From Methylacidiphilum caldifontis (GTDB lineage Bacteria; Verrucomicrobiota; Verrucomicrobiia; Methylacidiphilales; CAMAQI01), in the NCBI GenBank assembly GCA_945860255.1, contig CAMAQI010000005.1, forward strand, positions 1 through 31,608: DNA of 31,608 nucleotides, written 5' to 3'. The position numbers and the translations under genes were made by a program. Positions 5,666 through 13,706 of this stretch are shown piece after piece; the stretch's first letter is position 1, and each line of letters starts with the position of its first letter. The notes under the pieces were generated by a model. It made no database searches and had not been told where the DNA came from. It saw only the letters and a program-made list of their open reading frames with translations.

Positions 5666-8284
5666 TTATTGAATCATGGCGATTTGATCCTGAACTCTTG
5701 TTTTTTTTAGATCTAAATCGGCTTTCAATTCTTTCCATTCCGCAATTTTTTCGGCAGGAGCTTTCGAAAGCATATGGGGATCGTCGAGTTTCTTTTGCGT
5801 AATTTCGAGATCTTTGAGGATCTTTTGGAGCTCTTTTTCAAGGCGTTGCGATTCCTTGACAGGATCTAATATCCCTTCGAGAGGGAGATAGAGATCACCA
5901 ATGGTGGTGAAGGCAACGGGAGTTTTTTCTGGGGCTTGGTCGATTTGCTCTAGGGAAAGAGCGTTCAGCAATAGTTTCATGACCTCTAATGTGGCCTCGG
6001 AAACCGCTCCTTTGGATTTTAATAAAAATTTAAACTTTTGGTTTGAGGGGAGGTTGAATTCCCCACGGAGCGCGCGACCTTGGGTCACGGTACGATAGAT
6101 CTCTTTGGCGATCTCAGTTTCGGAGAAGGCGGAGTCGGTCGATGGTTTTGGCCAAGGGGCGAATTGAATCGTGCTTTTGCCTAATCCAAGCTCGAGCCAG
6201 AGTTCTTCGGTGATGAATGGGGTAAAGGGATGAAGTAGTCTTAAAACCACCGAAAGGGTGTAGTCGATGGTTTCTAAAGTTCCCTTTCGCGTCGGGGAGG
6301 CTTCATGATAAAAATCGGCTTTTGCGGCTTCGATAAAGTTGGAACAGAAATCGTTCCAAACAAAATCATAAAGCGTCGAGGCCGCTTGGCTAAATTCATA
6401 ACGATCGAAGGCACTGCTCACGGTCTGGATGACCGTCTCAAGCTGCTCAAGAAGGAGCTGTGAGAAAGGGTTCAAGGGGTATTGTCGTGGAGTCGCCTCG
6501 GGATTGAGCTCCCCTTGCATGAGTCGGAAACGGGCTGAATTCCAAAGTTTGTTACAAAAATTTCGTCCCTCTTCTATCTGTTTTTCATCAAATCGGATAT
6601 CGAGTCCTTGCGGCGCAATTCTCATCAATCCGAAACGGATTCCATCTGCGCCATAGGTCGCAATGAGGTCGAGAGGATTCGGTGAGTTGCCGAGCGATTT
6701 CGACATCTTTCTTCCCTGACGATCACGAATCAGTCCAGTAAAGTAAACATCCTTGAAGGCAAGATTTGCTTCTAAGGAGGAGCCTGTTCCCGGTTGGAAC
6801 TCAAGGCCTGCAATAATCATGCGGGCGACCCAGAGGAAAATAATATCAGGGCCGGTGACCAGAATCGAGGTGGGGTAAAACTTTTTACGGGTGGGGAGAT
6901 CCATCGTTTCGTAGGCCCAAAGCCATGATGAAAACCAGGTATCGAGCGTGTCAGGATCTTGCTCCCAATCCGCTCCTGGAGATTCGATCTGGCATTTGAG
7001 TTCCTCGTTTTTTCGCCAAACGGGAACACGATGACCCCACCAGACTTGACGAGAGATGCACCAATCTTGAATATTTTCGAGCCAGTGCTGGTAAACCTTT
7101 TCGTGATGTTCTGGAAAAAATCGGATCAGATGCTCTTTAACCACTTGGATCGTTTGATCGATTTTGGGATAGCGAAGGAACCATTGATCACTTAATCGTG
7201 GTTCAATCGGGACATCGGCACGCTCACTGAATCCGACATTATTTTGGTAATCCTCTGTTTTTTCCAACAGACCACGGGACTCTAAAAGTTCTTCCGATTT
7301 TGCTCGTGCTTTAAATCGTTCGAGTTGATGGAGCTCCGGCTCATCGGCGCATTCCATGAATCCTTTTTCGTTGATGACGCAGCCGAAATCGGAGGGATTG
7401 ATCGTTTTATTCTGTTCTAAATAGATTTCAAGATCGACCTTATCGTGTGCTGGAGTGACCTTAAGGACTCCGGTTCCAAAGGCTTTATCGATTTGAGTGG
7501 AGGGAATGATCGGAATCAATGATTTTGAAAGAGGACGATAGGCCTGTTTTCCAATGAGCGTGCAATAGCGTTCATCTTCGGGATGAACGGCAAGGGCCCA
7601 GTCGGCGGAAATTGTTTCTGGGCGAGTCGTCGCCACGACGAGAAATTGGCCGGGAGTTTCTGCGATTTCGTAGCGGACGTAGTAAAGCTTCCCTTTTTGT
7701 GCTTTGGGAATGACCTCCTCATCGGAGATGGCAGTTTGAGATCCGGGGCACCAGTTGACCATTCGTTTTCCACGGTAGATCAGGCCACGTTGATAAAGAG
7801 TGACAAAGGCCTCTTGAACCGATTTGGAGTAGGCGGGATCGAGCGTAAACCGTTCACGACTCCAATCGGCGGAACAGCCGAGTTTTTTGAGTTGTTGAAT
7901 AATGATATCGCCGTGCGTTTTTTGCCACTCCCAGGTGACTCGAAGGAACTCTTCACGTCCGAGATCAAAACGGGTTTTGTTCTCATTTTTTCGGAGAGAC
8001 TTTTCAACGACCGTTTGCGTTGCCAGTCCTGCATGATCGGTTCCGGGGAGCCAGAGGACCTCCTTGCCCTCCATTCGTGCCTTACGACAAAGAATATCTT
8101 GAATCGAGTTATTGAGAACGTGACCTAAAGTGAGAACCCCGGTGATATTCGGGGGGGGCATGACAATCGAAAAAGCCGGTTTCGAGGAGTGCTCATCGGC
8201 ACGCCAAGCATTACTGTTGATCCACTGGGAGTAAAGACGATCTTCGACTTGAGACGGTTCGTAACCTTTTGCCAATTCTTTCAT
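5666..8284 (-). CDS. valS: Valine--tRNA ligase
   Basis: Class Ia aminoacyl-tRNA synthetase that charges tRNA-Val in the cytoplasm. The frame extends 20 codons further upstream, but homology begins at MKELAKGYEPSQVEDRLYSQW, so I place the start at the ATG at 8284 (872 residues, the usual length). The HIGH-type motif is PPPNITGVLTLGH (residues 43-55), with TLGH in place of HIGH. TDHAGLATQ is at 82-90, the editing domain has ATTRPET (218-224), WCISRQVWWGHRVPVW is at 408-423, and KMSKS is at 526-530. A charged C-terminal coiled-coil arm typical of ValS covers roughly the last 60 residues. In the editing domain the segment after RPET reads ISADWALAVHP, where many ValS proteins have a Gly-Asp; the Asp is kept. 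It reads away from pdxJ across a 443-bp gap. There is no clear ribosome binding site (GAGGT lies about 20 bases upstream). Confidence 0.95.
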   Translation of the reverse strand: MKELAKGYEPSQVEDRLYSQWINSNAWRADEHSSKPAFSIVMPPPNITGVLTLGHVLNNSIQDILCRKARMEGKEVLWLPGTDHAGLATQTVVEKSLRKNENKTRFDLGREEFLRVTWEWQKTHGDIIIQQLKKLGCSADWSRERFTLDPAYSKSVQEAFVTLYQRGLIYRGKRMVNWCPGSQTAISDEEVIPKAQKGKLYYVRYEIAETPGQFLVVATTRPETISADWALAVHPEDERYCTLIGKQAYRPLSKSLIPIIPSTQIDKAFGTGVLKVTPAHDKVDLEIYLEQNKTINPSDFGCVINEKGFMECADEPELHQLERFKARAKSEELLESRGLLEKTEDYQNNVGFSERADVPIEPRLSDQWFLRYPKIDQTIQVVKEHLIRFFPEHHEKVYQHWLENIQDWCISRQVWWGHRVPVWRKNEELKCQIESPGADWEQDPDTLDTWFSSWLWAYETMDLPTRKKFYPTSILVTGPDIIFLWVARMIIAGLEFQPGTGSSLEANLAFKDVYFTGLIRDRQGRKMSKSLGNSPNPLDLIATYGADGIRFGLMRIAPQGLDIRFDEKQIEEGRNFCNKLWNSARFRLMQGELNPEATPRQYPLNPFSQLLLEQLETVIQTVSSAFDRYEFSQAASTLYDFVWNDFCSNFIEAAKADFYHEASPTRKGTLETIDYTLSVVLRLLHPFTPFITEELWLELGLGKSTIQFAPWPKPSTDSAFSETEIAKEIYRTVTQGRALRGEFNLPSNQKFKFLLKSKGAVSEATLEVMKLLLNALSLEQIDQAPEKTPVAFTTIGDLYLPLEGILDPVKESQRLEKELQKILKDLEITQKKLDDPHMLSKAPAEKIAEWKELKADLDLKKTRVQDQIAMIQ

Positions 8285-8727
8285 GGCGGTGAATGCTAAC
8301 GACCTCTTTTTATTTTGTAAGAACAAAATAAAAAGGATTTTCAAAAAACGTTCGCCTTTCTCTTCAGGGGTTCGGTTCCCCTCTCCTCAGAATGAGATCC
8401 CCGGATGATTTAGATGCGTTTTCCTTTGACTGTCTTCATCCTGTGCATCTTCCGAACATCAATGTCATTCTCTTCCTTTGCGAAACCTAATCTTCACGCA
8501 ATGATCTTGGGAGATTCTCCAACTCTATGATGATTCGTTCCTCTCCCGACTCACTCTGGCTGCGTCCTGCAGCCTCTCGTTTTCACTCGATCGTCTCGTT
8601 CTTTCCCAAAGAACTCGGCACGATGCTAAAAAATCGCAAAAATCCTTGGATATCAACTTGTTGCGACACCATGAAAAATAGTCTTCACTAGGAGATTTCT
8701 TTATTCCACTGGTAATGGAAAGGAACC
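8285..8727. other. 443-bp gap between pdxJ and valS with several hairpins
   Basis: No convincing gene is present. A 54-codon frame on the plus strand (8527-8691) has no recognisable features. The gap is nonetheless structured. A 5-bp stem lies at 8366-8382. A strong GGCTGC/GCAGCC stem with a 5-base loop is at 8558-8574. A 7-bp GTTCTTT/AAAGAAC stem with a 3-base loop is at 8598-8614, extended by TCGT/ACGA at 8591 and 8620. A terminator-like hairpin is at 8628-8666 on the minus strand. It could be the valS leader plus the pdxJ 3' end, or hold an unannotated small RNA. Confidence 0.4.
8628..8666 (-). terminator. Candidate intrinsic terminator after pdxJ
   Basis: Read on the minus strand, TCGCAA (8666-8661) pairs with TTGCGA (8639-8634) and is followed directly by six U residues (8633-8628). 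It lies about 60 bases downstream of the pdxJ stop. The loop is long (21 bases) but contains a GGAT/ATCC pair that could shorten it. Confidence 0.45.
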
Positions 8728-9462
8728 TTATTTTTTGAGGAGCTGAACCATCTCTTGGACCGCTCGAAAGAGACCGACTTCGATCGATCGGGAGACAATG
8801 GTGTGGCCGATATTTAAGGTATTTACTTCAGGAAGGGCTTGAATAAATGGGGTGATGTTTTGATAGTTGAGGCCGTGACCGGCATTGACCGTCAGACCAA
8901 GTGATTTCCCGAGGCAAAGGGCTTTATTGAGTCGCAAGAGTTCCTTCTTTTGCGTGGTTTTTGATTTTGAATTGGCAAAAACGCCGGTGTGGAGCTCGAT
9001 AAACTGTGCCCCTGTTCCTGCCGCCGCTTTGACTTGATCTTCGATCGGATCGATAAAAAGAGAGACCGCGATTCCTTGGGACTGAATTTTTGCGGTCGCT
9101 TTTTTAATTTTCGTAAAATGGGTCAGGACATCCAGCCCCCCTTCTGTCGTGACCTCTTGGCGTTTTTCCGGAACGAGGCAGACTTCGGTCGGTTTTAATT
9201 TCAGGGCAAAGTCGATCATCGGTGGGGTGATCGCCATTTCAAAATTCAGCGGGGCCTTAATCTGTTTTTTCAGGAGGATTAAGTCACGATCTTGCATGTG
9301 GCGACGATCTTCTCGGAGATGAGCGGTGATATTATGAGCTCCGGCTTCGACGCAAAGTCGGGCGAGGGCAATGGGATCCGGCTCTTGATTAAACTGAGCG
9401 GATTTGTAGCGAGCCTGACGCAGAGTCGCAATGTGGTCGATATTTACTCCTAGAAATAACAT
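8728..9462 (-). CDS. pdxJ: Pyridoxine 5'-phosphate synthase
   Basis: PdxJ condenses 3-amino-2-oxopropyl phosphate (1-amino-acetone 3-phosphate) with 1-deoxyxylulose 5-phosphate to form pyridoxine 5'-phosphate, the last ring-closing step of DXP-dependent vitamin B6 synthesis. The 244-residue TIM barrel has all the family signatures: LGVNIDHIATLRQAR at 4-18, NITAHLREDRRH at 44-55 (catalytic His48), LNFEMA with Glu75, CLVPEKRQEVTTEGGLDV at 95-112, ELHTG, NAGHGLNY with His196, and NIGHTIVSRSIEVGL near the C-terminus. Length is standard. No ribosome binding site is obvious upstream of the ATG at 9462. It stands alone on the minus strand with its own candidate terminator. The B6 product serves enzymes such as the PLP-dependent threonine aldolase at 24405. 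Confidence 0.97.
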   Translation of the reverse strand: MLFLGVNIDHIATLRQARYKSAQFNQEPDPIALARLCVEAGAHNITAHLREDRRHMQDRDLILLKKQIKAPLNFEMAITPPMIDFALKLKPTEVCLVPEKRQEVTTEGGLDVLTHFTKIKKATAKIQSQGIAVSLFIDPIEDQVKAAAGTGAQFIELHTGVFANSKSKTTQKKELLRLNKALCLGKSLGLTVNAGHGLNYQNITPFIQALPEVNTLNIGHTIVSRSIEVGLFRAVQEMVQLLKK

Positions 9463-9524
9463 GATCTAAATTTGACGATTGGAGCGAGCGTGGCAAGCCT
9501 TCAATGATTTCCTAAGAGCAACTG

Positions 9525-9541
9525 TCCCCATGGAATGGGGA
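9525..9541. repeat. CCCCAT/ATGGGG hairpin, REP-like
   Basis: A perfect 7-bp stem TCCCCAT (9525-9531), loop GGA and ATGGGGA (9535-9541). Flanked by CTG on the left, it matches the hairpin at 5560 at 16 of 18 positions (TG-A/T-CCCCATG-A/G-AATGGGG). No U-run follows. Later in the gap, 9646-9660 forms a weak ATGCAA/TTGCAT hairpin with TTTT after it. Nothing else is recognisable between 9463 and 9718. Confidence 0.45.
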
Positions 9542-9718
9542 ATGACAAGGGAGTGAAGCGGATTTTTTGCATCGATATTCAGAATGTTCAGGATAAAGAC
9601 AAATGAAAATTGTTTTTGAATTTATCCTCCCCATTCTCCCTATCCATGCAAAAATTGCATTTTTCATAACTATCTGATTGCAAGGGAAAGGGGAATGAAC
9701 GTTTTTCGAGTAAAAGAC

Positions 9719-9747
9719 TTGGATCTGTTTCAGATTCAGCTCATGAT
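9719..9747 (+). promoter_or_regulatory. Candidate promoter abutting the glcD-like start codon
   Basis: TTGGAT (9719-9724), a 17-bp spacer and CATGAT (9742-9747) end 6 bases before the ATG at 9754. A transcript from it would begin at or next to the start codon, and no ribosome binding site is present. A leaderless mRNA is suggested. Confidence 0.35.
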
Positions 9748-9753
9748 TGATTG

Positions 9754-11121
9754 ATGAAATCGTGGATCGCTTCATTTAAACGTTCGTTTCCTAAATCCCT
9801 TTATCGTTTCGATTCGAAGACCGTTGCGATTTACTCGACTGATGCGTGGCTCGCTTCTGCGGCTCCTGAGATGGTCTGTTTTCCTAAAAATGTCCGTGAG
9901 GTTTCGGCAATTGTAAAATTTGCGAATCAAAACAAGGTCCCGGTGACGGCACGAGGGGCAGGAAAAGGATACGTGGGAGGGTGCGTTCCGGTTAAAGGGG
10001 GAATTGTTCTCTCGTTAGAGAAGATGAACCGCATTTTGGAGATTAATCGTGAGGATGGAATTGCGGTCGTGGAACCAGGGGTAATTACGGGGCGCTTACA
10101 AGCGGAGGTCAAGAAAAAGGGTCTTTTTTATCCTCCTGATCCGGCGAGTTTAAAGGACTGTTTTATCGGAGGGAATGTCGCGACGAATGCGGGAGGGCCG
10201 CGTTGTTTGAAGTATGGAGTCACGCGAAATTATATTTTGGGATTAGAGGTGGTTCTTGCCGATGGAACGATCGTGAATGTGGGAGGGAGAACGATGAAGA
10301 ATAAGACCGGATTTGATCTGGTCGGAATCTTCGTTGGTTCAGAGGGTCTTTTAGGGATCGTGACGAAAATCACCGTACGGTTAATTCCTCATCCTCAGAG
10401 TCGCGGCGCCATTTGTGCCTTTTTCGGGAGTGCCGTTCAAGCGGCGAAGGGGGTTCAGCTCATTTTAGAGGCGGGCTTTTTACCTGCGACTTTAGAGGTT
10501 GCCGATCGTTTGACACTGGAAGCGGTGCGAAAGGCGATGGGAGTGAGTCGGATTCCTCCTTCCGATGCCTATTTGCTCGTGGAAACGGATGGGACAGAAA
10601 AAGCGGTTCGATCCGACTTGAAGTCGATTGAGAAAATTCTTTTTGATTTAAAGCCGGAGCGTGTTCAAAAGGCTTTTGGCGATCAGGCAACCGAGCGGCT
10701 TTGGGAATTAAGACGGCAATTTTCCGGTTCTTTACGGGCGACGGGAATGAAAAAATTGAATGAAGATATTGTGATTCCTCGGAGTCGATTAGTCGATCTT
10801 TTTAAACTTTCGGAAAAAATACAGAAGAAGTATGGAATTCCAGTGGCCAGCTTTGGTCATGCGGGAGATGGAAATATTCATGTGAATTTAATGCTCGATC
10901 CAGAGGATCGGAAACAGAAGGCGAATGCCGATCTGGCTCTCGATCTTCTCTTTAAGCAGGTGATCGCTTGGAACGGAGCGATTACGGGGGAGCATGGAGT
11001 CGGTTTAGCCAAGATGCCGTGGTGGAGCCTTGCGGCGAGTCCGGAATTACGGGCGCTTCATCGAACGGTTAAAAAAGCTTTAGATCCTAAGGGGATTTTA
11101 AATCCAGGAAAATTCGTCTAA
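9754..11121 (+). CDS. GlcD-type FAD-linked oxidase (glycolate/D-lactate dehydrogenase-like)
   Basis: Flavoprotein of the GlcD/D-2-hydroxyacid dehydrogenase family, which oxidises short 2-hydroxy acids. The 455-residue protein has an N-terminal PCMH-type FAD domain, with PVTARGAGKGYVGG (63-76), VVEPGVITGRLQ (105-116), YPPDPASLKDCFIGG (126-140), NVATNAGGPR (141-150), KNKTGFDLVG and GSEGLLG. The C-terminal FAD-oxidase domain carries FGHAGDGNIH (367-376) and GEHGVG (412-417). The start is ATG 9754, since a TTG just before it adds only one codon. No glcE or glcF partner lies nearby, and there is no fused iron-sulfur domain, so the electron acceptor is unknown. Substrate (glycolate, D-lactate or another 2-hydroxy acid) cannot be settled from sequence. 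Confidence 0.88.
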   Translation: MKSWIASFKRSFPKSLYRFDSKTVAIYSTDAWLASAAPEMVCFPKNVREVSAIVKFANQNKVPVTARGAGKGYVGGCVPVKGGIVLSLEKMNRILEINREDGIAVVEPGVITGRLQAEVKKKGLFYPPDPASLKDCFIGGNVATNAGGPRCLKYGVTRNYILGLEVVLADGTIVNVGGRTMKNKTGFDLVGIFVGSEGLLGIVTKITVRLIPHPQSRGAICAFFGSAVQAAKGVQLILEAGFLPATLEVADRLTLEAVRKAMGVSRIPPSDAYLLVETDGTEKAVRSDLKSIEKILFDLKPERVQKAFGDQATERLWELRRQFSGSLRATGMKKLNEDIVIPRSRLVDLFKLSEKIQKKYGIPVASFGHAGDGNIHVNLMLDPEDRKQKANADLALDLLFKQVIAWNGAITGEHGVGLAKMPWWSLAASPELRALHRTVKKALDPKGILNPGKFV

Positions 11122-11214
11122 CGTTGACCGACGTTTCGTTAGAAAGGGATACAAGGAGCTTTTTGAACTGGACTTCCCTCGTTTTAACGGACGGGGGCAT
11201 GCTCCCATTATCCT

Positions 11215-11232
11215 CCCCTTTCGGGGTATTTT
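11215..11232 (+). terminator. Weak stem-loop after the glcD-like gene
   Basis: CCCC (11215-11218), loop TTTC, GGGG (11223-11226), then TATTTT. It is short but GC-only and lies about 95 bp after the stop. On the other strand it lies just beyond the 3' end of the tRNA, so it could serve either transcript. Confidence 0.3.
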
Positions 11233-11275
11233 AGAGAGGTCAGTTTGTTGTATGTGCCTCTGAGAGAAGGGGAAA

Positions 11276-11358
11276 TACCGGAGGTCGGACTCGAACCGAC
11301 ACATTGTTACCAATAATAGATTTTGAGTCTATCGCGTCTGCCATTTCGCCACTCCGGC
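11276..11358 (-). tRNA. tRNA-Leu (anticodon CAA)
   Basis: Read on the minus strand, the 83-base sequence folds into a class II tRNA. The acceptor is GCCGGAG with CTCCGGT and discriminator A. The anticodon stem ATAGA/TCTAT has loop CTCAAAA (anticodon CAA, reads UUG), the long variable arm is ATTG-GTAA-CAAT, and the T-arm is GTCGG-TTCGAGT-CCGAC. The A73 discriminator fits leucine. CCA is not encoded, so a CCA-adding enzyme is needed. The first pair would be G1-U72, which is unusual. The gene lies 57 bp after the DUF456 gene on the same strand. Confidence 0.93.
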
Positions 11359-11373
11359 GGGAAAGGAACTCTA

Positions 11374-11402
11374 CGGTTACAAGCCATTGAGGGGGTTGTA
11401 AA
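11374..11402 (-). promoter_or_regulatory. Possible tRNA-Leu promoter
   Basis: On the minus strand, TTTACA (11402-11397), a 17-bp spacer and TAACCG (11379-11374) lie just upstream of the tRNA 5' end at 11358. The -10 box is poor, so co-transcription with the upstream DUF456 gene is an alternative. Confidence 0.25.
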
Positions 11403-11415
11403 GTTCTTATTTTTA

Positions 11416-11901
11416 TTAAATCCAAAAGCAATCGATGATCAGGAGGATGACCATGAGGAGGGCGAGGCCAAATTGGAGGAGGGCACTGAGAAAGAGTCCG
11501 AATCCGACCTTGGCGCTGATGAGAGCGGAGGCGGTCGCTTTTTTCCGCTTAATCCCGTATTCGACCCCGAAGGCGAGGAGCAGGGGAAGCAGGAAGATCC
11601 ACAGTAGGCTCATCCAAAGACCGATGAGGGCCCCTAAGATCGCCGCTACGGTGGCGAGCCGTGAGGCTCCGGCCTTTTGGGCGGTGTATCCGGTGATCAG
11701 GAGATTGAGAAGGCTGGTGAGGGCGGTGAGTAAGCAGAGGGCCCCCATGGTCCACCAAGTGATAAGATCGGGAAGGCAGAGCTTATGGATAAGTCCGCCG
11801 AGAAGGATTAAGGGAGCTCCAGGGATTCCTGGAACGATACAGCCCAAGAGCCCGATCAGAATAAGGAGAATTGAGATCGTCCAAATGAGGCTGTCGGGCA
11901 T
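11416..11901 (-). CDS. DUF456-family membrane protein
   Basis: The 161-residue protein is almost entirely hydrophobic, with about four to five predicted membrane segments. The diagnostic stretch is GLLGCIVPGIPGAPLILLGG near the N-terminus, a Pro/Gly-rich turn characteristic of DUF456. A short basic cytoplasmic loop (GIKRKKATAS) separates the last helices. The function of DUF456 is unknown. The start lies 14 bp after the dUTPase stop on the same strand, so the two are probably co-transcribed. No ribosome binding site is visible (the upstream bases are C-rich). Confidence 0.75.
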   Translation of the reverse strand: MPDSLIWTISILLILIGLLGCIVPGIPGAPLILLGGLIHKLCLPDLITWWTMGALCLLTALTSLLNLLITGYTAQKAGASRLATVAAILGALIGLWMSLLWIFLLPLLLAFGVEYGIKRKKATASALISAKVGFGLFLSALLQFGLALLMVILLIIDCFWI

Positions 11902-11915
11902 GAGAGGGAGGGGGG

Positions 11916-12296
11916 TTAGACCGACCGAGAATCGTCGTGATCCTTGACGGCGTAGCCGCTTTCTTGACGTTTATGATTAATTTCGTTCTTTTTGAGATAG
12001 GCTTGGAAGACATCATCGGAGGTCATTCCGACGGTTTGGGCCAAGGAGATTAAAAAGTGAAAGAGATCGATGATCTCAACACGGACATTTTGTTCATCAA
12101 ATTTTTGGTACTTTGCCCACCATTTCCAAGGGACGCTATCAATGAGCTCCGACATCTCCTGATTCATTGCACGGGAGTAGTTGAGGATCCATTTTGTTTT
12201 CTCCTCTTCGGAGAGATTTCGGAGATCGACTCCAATGCGTTGGTTGAGGACTTCTTGGAGACGGAAAATTTCTTCGAGTTTATCAGGTGTGGCCAT
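11916..12296 (-). CDS. dUTPase_2-type dUTP diphosphatase (dimeric, all-alpha)
   Basis: The predicted reaction is hydrolysis of dUTP to dUMP and diphosphate, which keeps uracil out of DNA and supplies thymidylate synthesis. The 126-residue protein belongs to the all-alpha NTP pyrophosphatase group. The first metal-binding helix has QEMSELIDS with Glu47 and Glu50, and WKWW follows. The second has VEIIDLFHFL with Glu74 and Asp77. The C-terminal signature KNEINHKRQESGY is at 103-115. It is shorter than typical family members (around 160-230), which may mean a minimal form or a MazG-like relative with different nucleotide specificity. It is divergent from lpxC-fabZ, with 93 bp between the starts. 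Confidence 0.8.
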   Translation of the reverse strand: MATPDKLEEIFRLQEVLNQRIGVDLRNLSEEEKTKWILNYSRAMNQEMSELIDSVPWKWWAKYQKFDEQNVRVEIIDLFHFLISLAQTVGMTSDDVFQAYLKKNEINHKRQESGYAVKDHDDSRSV

Positions 12297-12389
12297 GGCG
12301 GAGGATTAGCAAGCCCCTCCCTGACTGACAATCAAAAATAAACTTTTTTCGAGGTTGACTCCCACCCCTTATTTTCGTTTCAATCTCGG

Positions 12390-13706
12390 ATGGCGAATGT
12401 TCTACAAAAAACGGTTGCACGGGATGCAACGATTAAAGGTCTGGCTCTTCACACAGGAAACTCGGTGACCCTTACGGTGAAAGCGGCCCCTGCAAATAGC
12501 GGTTATCTTTTTAAACGAGTCGATCTCCCGGATGAGCCGACGATTCAGGCTCACATCGATCATGTGAAGCAGGTGGAACGCGCGACGACGATCGGTGAAG
12601 GGAATATCAAGGTTCATACGATTGAGCATTTGCTCTCCGCATTACGAGGTTTTGGGATTGATAACGCTTTGATTGAGTTGGATGCCAATGAGCCTCCGAT
12701 TGGGGATGGGAGTGGCAAGATTTACTCGGAGCTATTGATTGAGGCGGGCTTCGTGGAGTTAACGGAAAAGGTCTCCTTTTTTGAACTTCGGGAGCCGGTA
12801 CGGGTCGAGGGGAAGGATGGAGCCTTTATGATTGCTTGGCCCTCTGATACCTTTGAGATCTCCTGTACGAATGCGAATCATTTAGGAAAGCATACGCAGT
12901 TTTTACATTGGCAAGAGAACACGGAGAAATATCGAACAGAGATTGCTCCAGCTCGAACCTTCGTTTTTTATGAAGAGGTCAAACCGTTAATGGATAAGGG
13001 ATTGATTAAGGGAGGAAGTCTTGAGAATGCGGTCGTGATTCAAGGGGATTCGGTGATAAGCCGTGAGCCGATGCGATTTGAAGATGAATTCGTCCGACAT
13101 AAGATTTTGGATATCATCGGAGATTTGGCCTTAGTGCCGATTCGCTTAAAGGCCCATATTTATGCCTCGAAGCCGAGTCATGCGCTTAATGCAGAGCTTT
13201 CCAAGGCGATCAATAAGAAGTATAAGAGTTATCTGAATCAATTGATGCCGGTGGAGTATATTCCGGTGGGAGAGTCAGGGTTAGATATCAATGAGGTGAT
13301 GAAGATTCTTCCGCATCGATATCCTTTTTTACTAGTCGATAAGATCGTTCGTTTTGATGGGCCAACGAAGGCCGTGGGACAGAAGTCGGTGACGATCAAC
13401 GAACCGTTTTTCCAAGGCCATTTTCCGGGTCATCCCGTGATGCCGGGAGTTCTTCAAGTCGAGGCCATGGCTCAAGTTGCGAGTATTTTGATGTTACGTC
13501 AATCGACTCAAGCAGGACGGCTCGGTTACTTCATGAGTGCCGATAAGATTAAGTTTCGTAAACCGGTTGTTCCTGGCGATACCTTGATGATTCATGCGGA
13601 GTTGACTCGTTCCAAAGGAAAAATTGGAAAGGCCTATGGTCAATGTTTAGTGAATGGAGAGGTCGTTTCGGAAGGGGAATTGATGTTTGCATTGATCGAT
13701 GCATAA
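12390..13706 (+). CDS. lpxC-fabZ: LpxC-FabZ fusion: UDP-3-O-acyl-GlcNAc deacetylase / 3-hydroxyacyl-ACP dehydratase
   Basis: This is one protein of 438 residues with two enzymes. Residues 1-285 are LpxC, the zinc deacetylase of the committed step of lipid A synthesis. The catalytic Glu79 and zinc ligand His80 are in HTIEHLLSAL, ligands His237 and Asp241 in FVRHKILDIIGD, and the catalytic His264 in KPSHALNAEL. Residues 298-438 are FabZ, the dehydratase of fatty-acid elongation, with ILPHRYPFLLVDK (306-318), His344 in QGHFPGHPVMPG and Glu358 in LQVEAMAQ. Both active sites look intact. The linker is only about 15 residues. Such fusions are known in Bacteroidetes and a few other phyla. Coupling the two may balance 3-hydroxyacyl-ACP use between lipid A and phospholipids. 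lpxA follows. The last codons and the stop lie inside the dispersed repeat at 13702-13804. Confidence 0.96.
   Translation: MANVLQKTVARDATIKGLALHTGNSVTLTVKAAPANSGYLFKRVDLPDEPTIQAHIDHVKQVERATTIGEGNIKVHTIEHLLSALRGFGIDNALIELDANEPPIGDGSGKIYSELLIEAGFVELTEKVSFFELREPVRVEGKDGAFMIAWPSDTFEISCTNANHLGKHTQFLHWQENTEKYRTEIAPARTFVFYEEVKPLMDKGLIKGGSLENAVVIQGDSVISREPMRFEDEFVRHKILDIIGDLALVPIRLKAHIYASKPSHALNAELSKAINKKYKSYLNQLMPVEYIPVGESGLDINEVMKILPHRYPFLLVDKIVRFDGPTKAVGQKSVTINEPFFQGHFPGHPVMPGVLQVEAMAQVASILMLRQSTQAGRLGYFMSADKIKFRKPVVPGDTLMIHAELTRSKGKIGKAYGQCLVNGEVVSEGELMFALIDA

Noticed and set aside
5593..5802. 69-codon plus-strand frame
   Set aside because: Mostly antisense to the end of valS and without domain features.
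8285..8344. 20-residue N-terminal extension of ValS
   Set aside because: It is hydrophobic, not conserved, and lies before the normal start of the enzyme.
8366..8382. AGGGG-TTCGGTT-CCCCT hairpin resembling a tRNA T-arm
   Set aside because: The loop lacks the invariant A58, and no acceptor, anticodon or D arm can be built around it.
8527..8691. 54-codon plus-strand frame in the pdxJ-valS gap
   Set aside because: No ribosome binding site, no recognisable motif, and it lies on hairpins and a likely terminator.
9512..9775. 87-codon minus-strand frame between pdxJ and the glcD-like gene
   Set aside because: It reads through the REP-like hairpin and a promoter region; composition is not protein-like.
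11240..11431. 63-codon minus-strand frame
   Set aside because: It is a read-through of the tRNA-Leu gene, a common false ORF.
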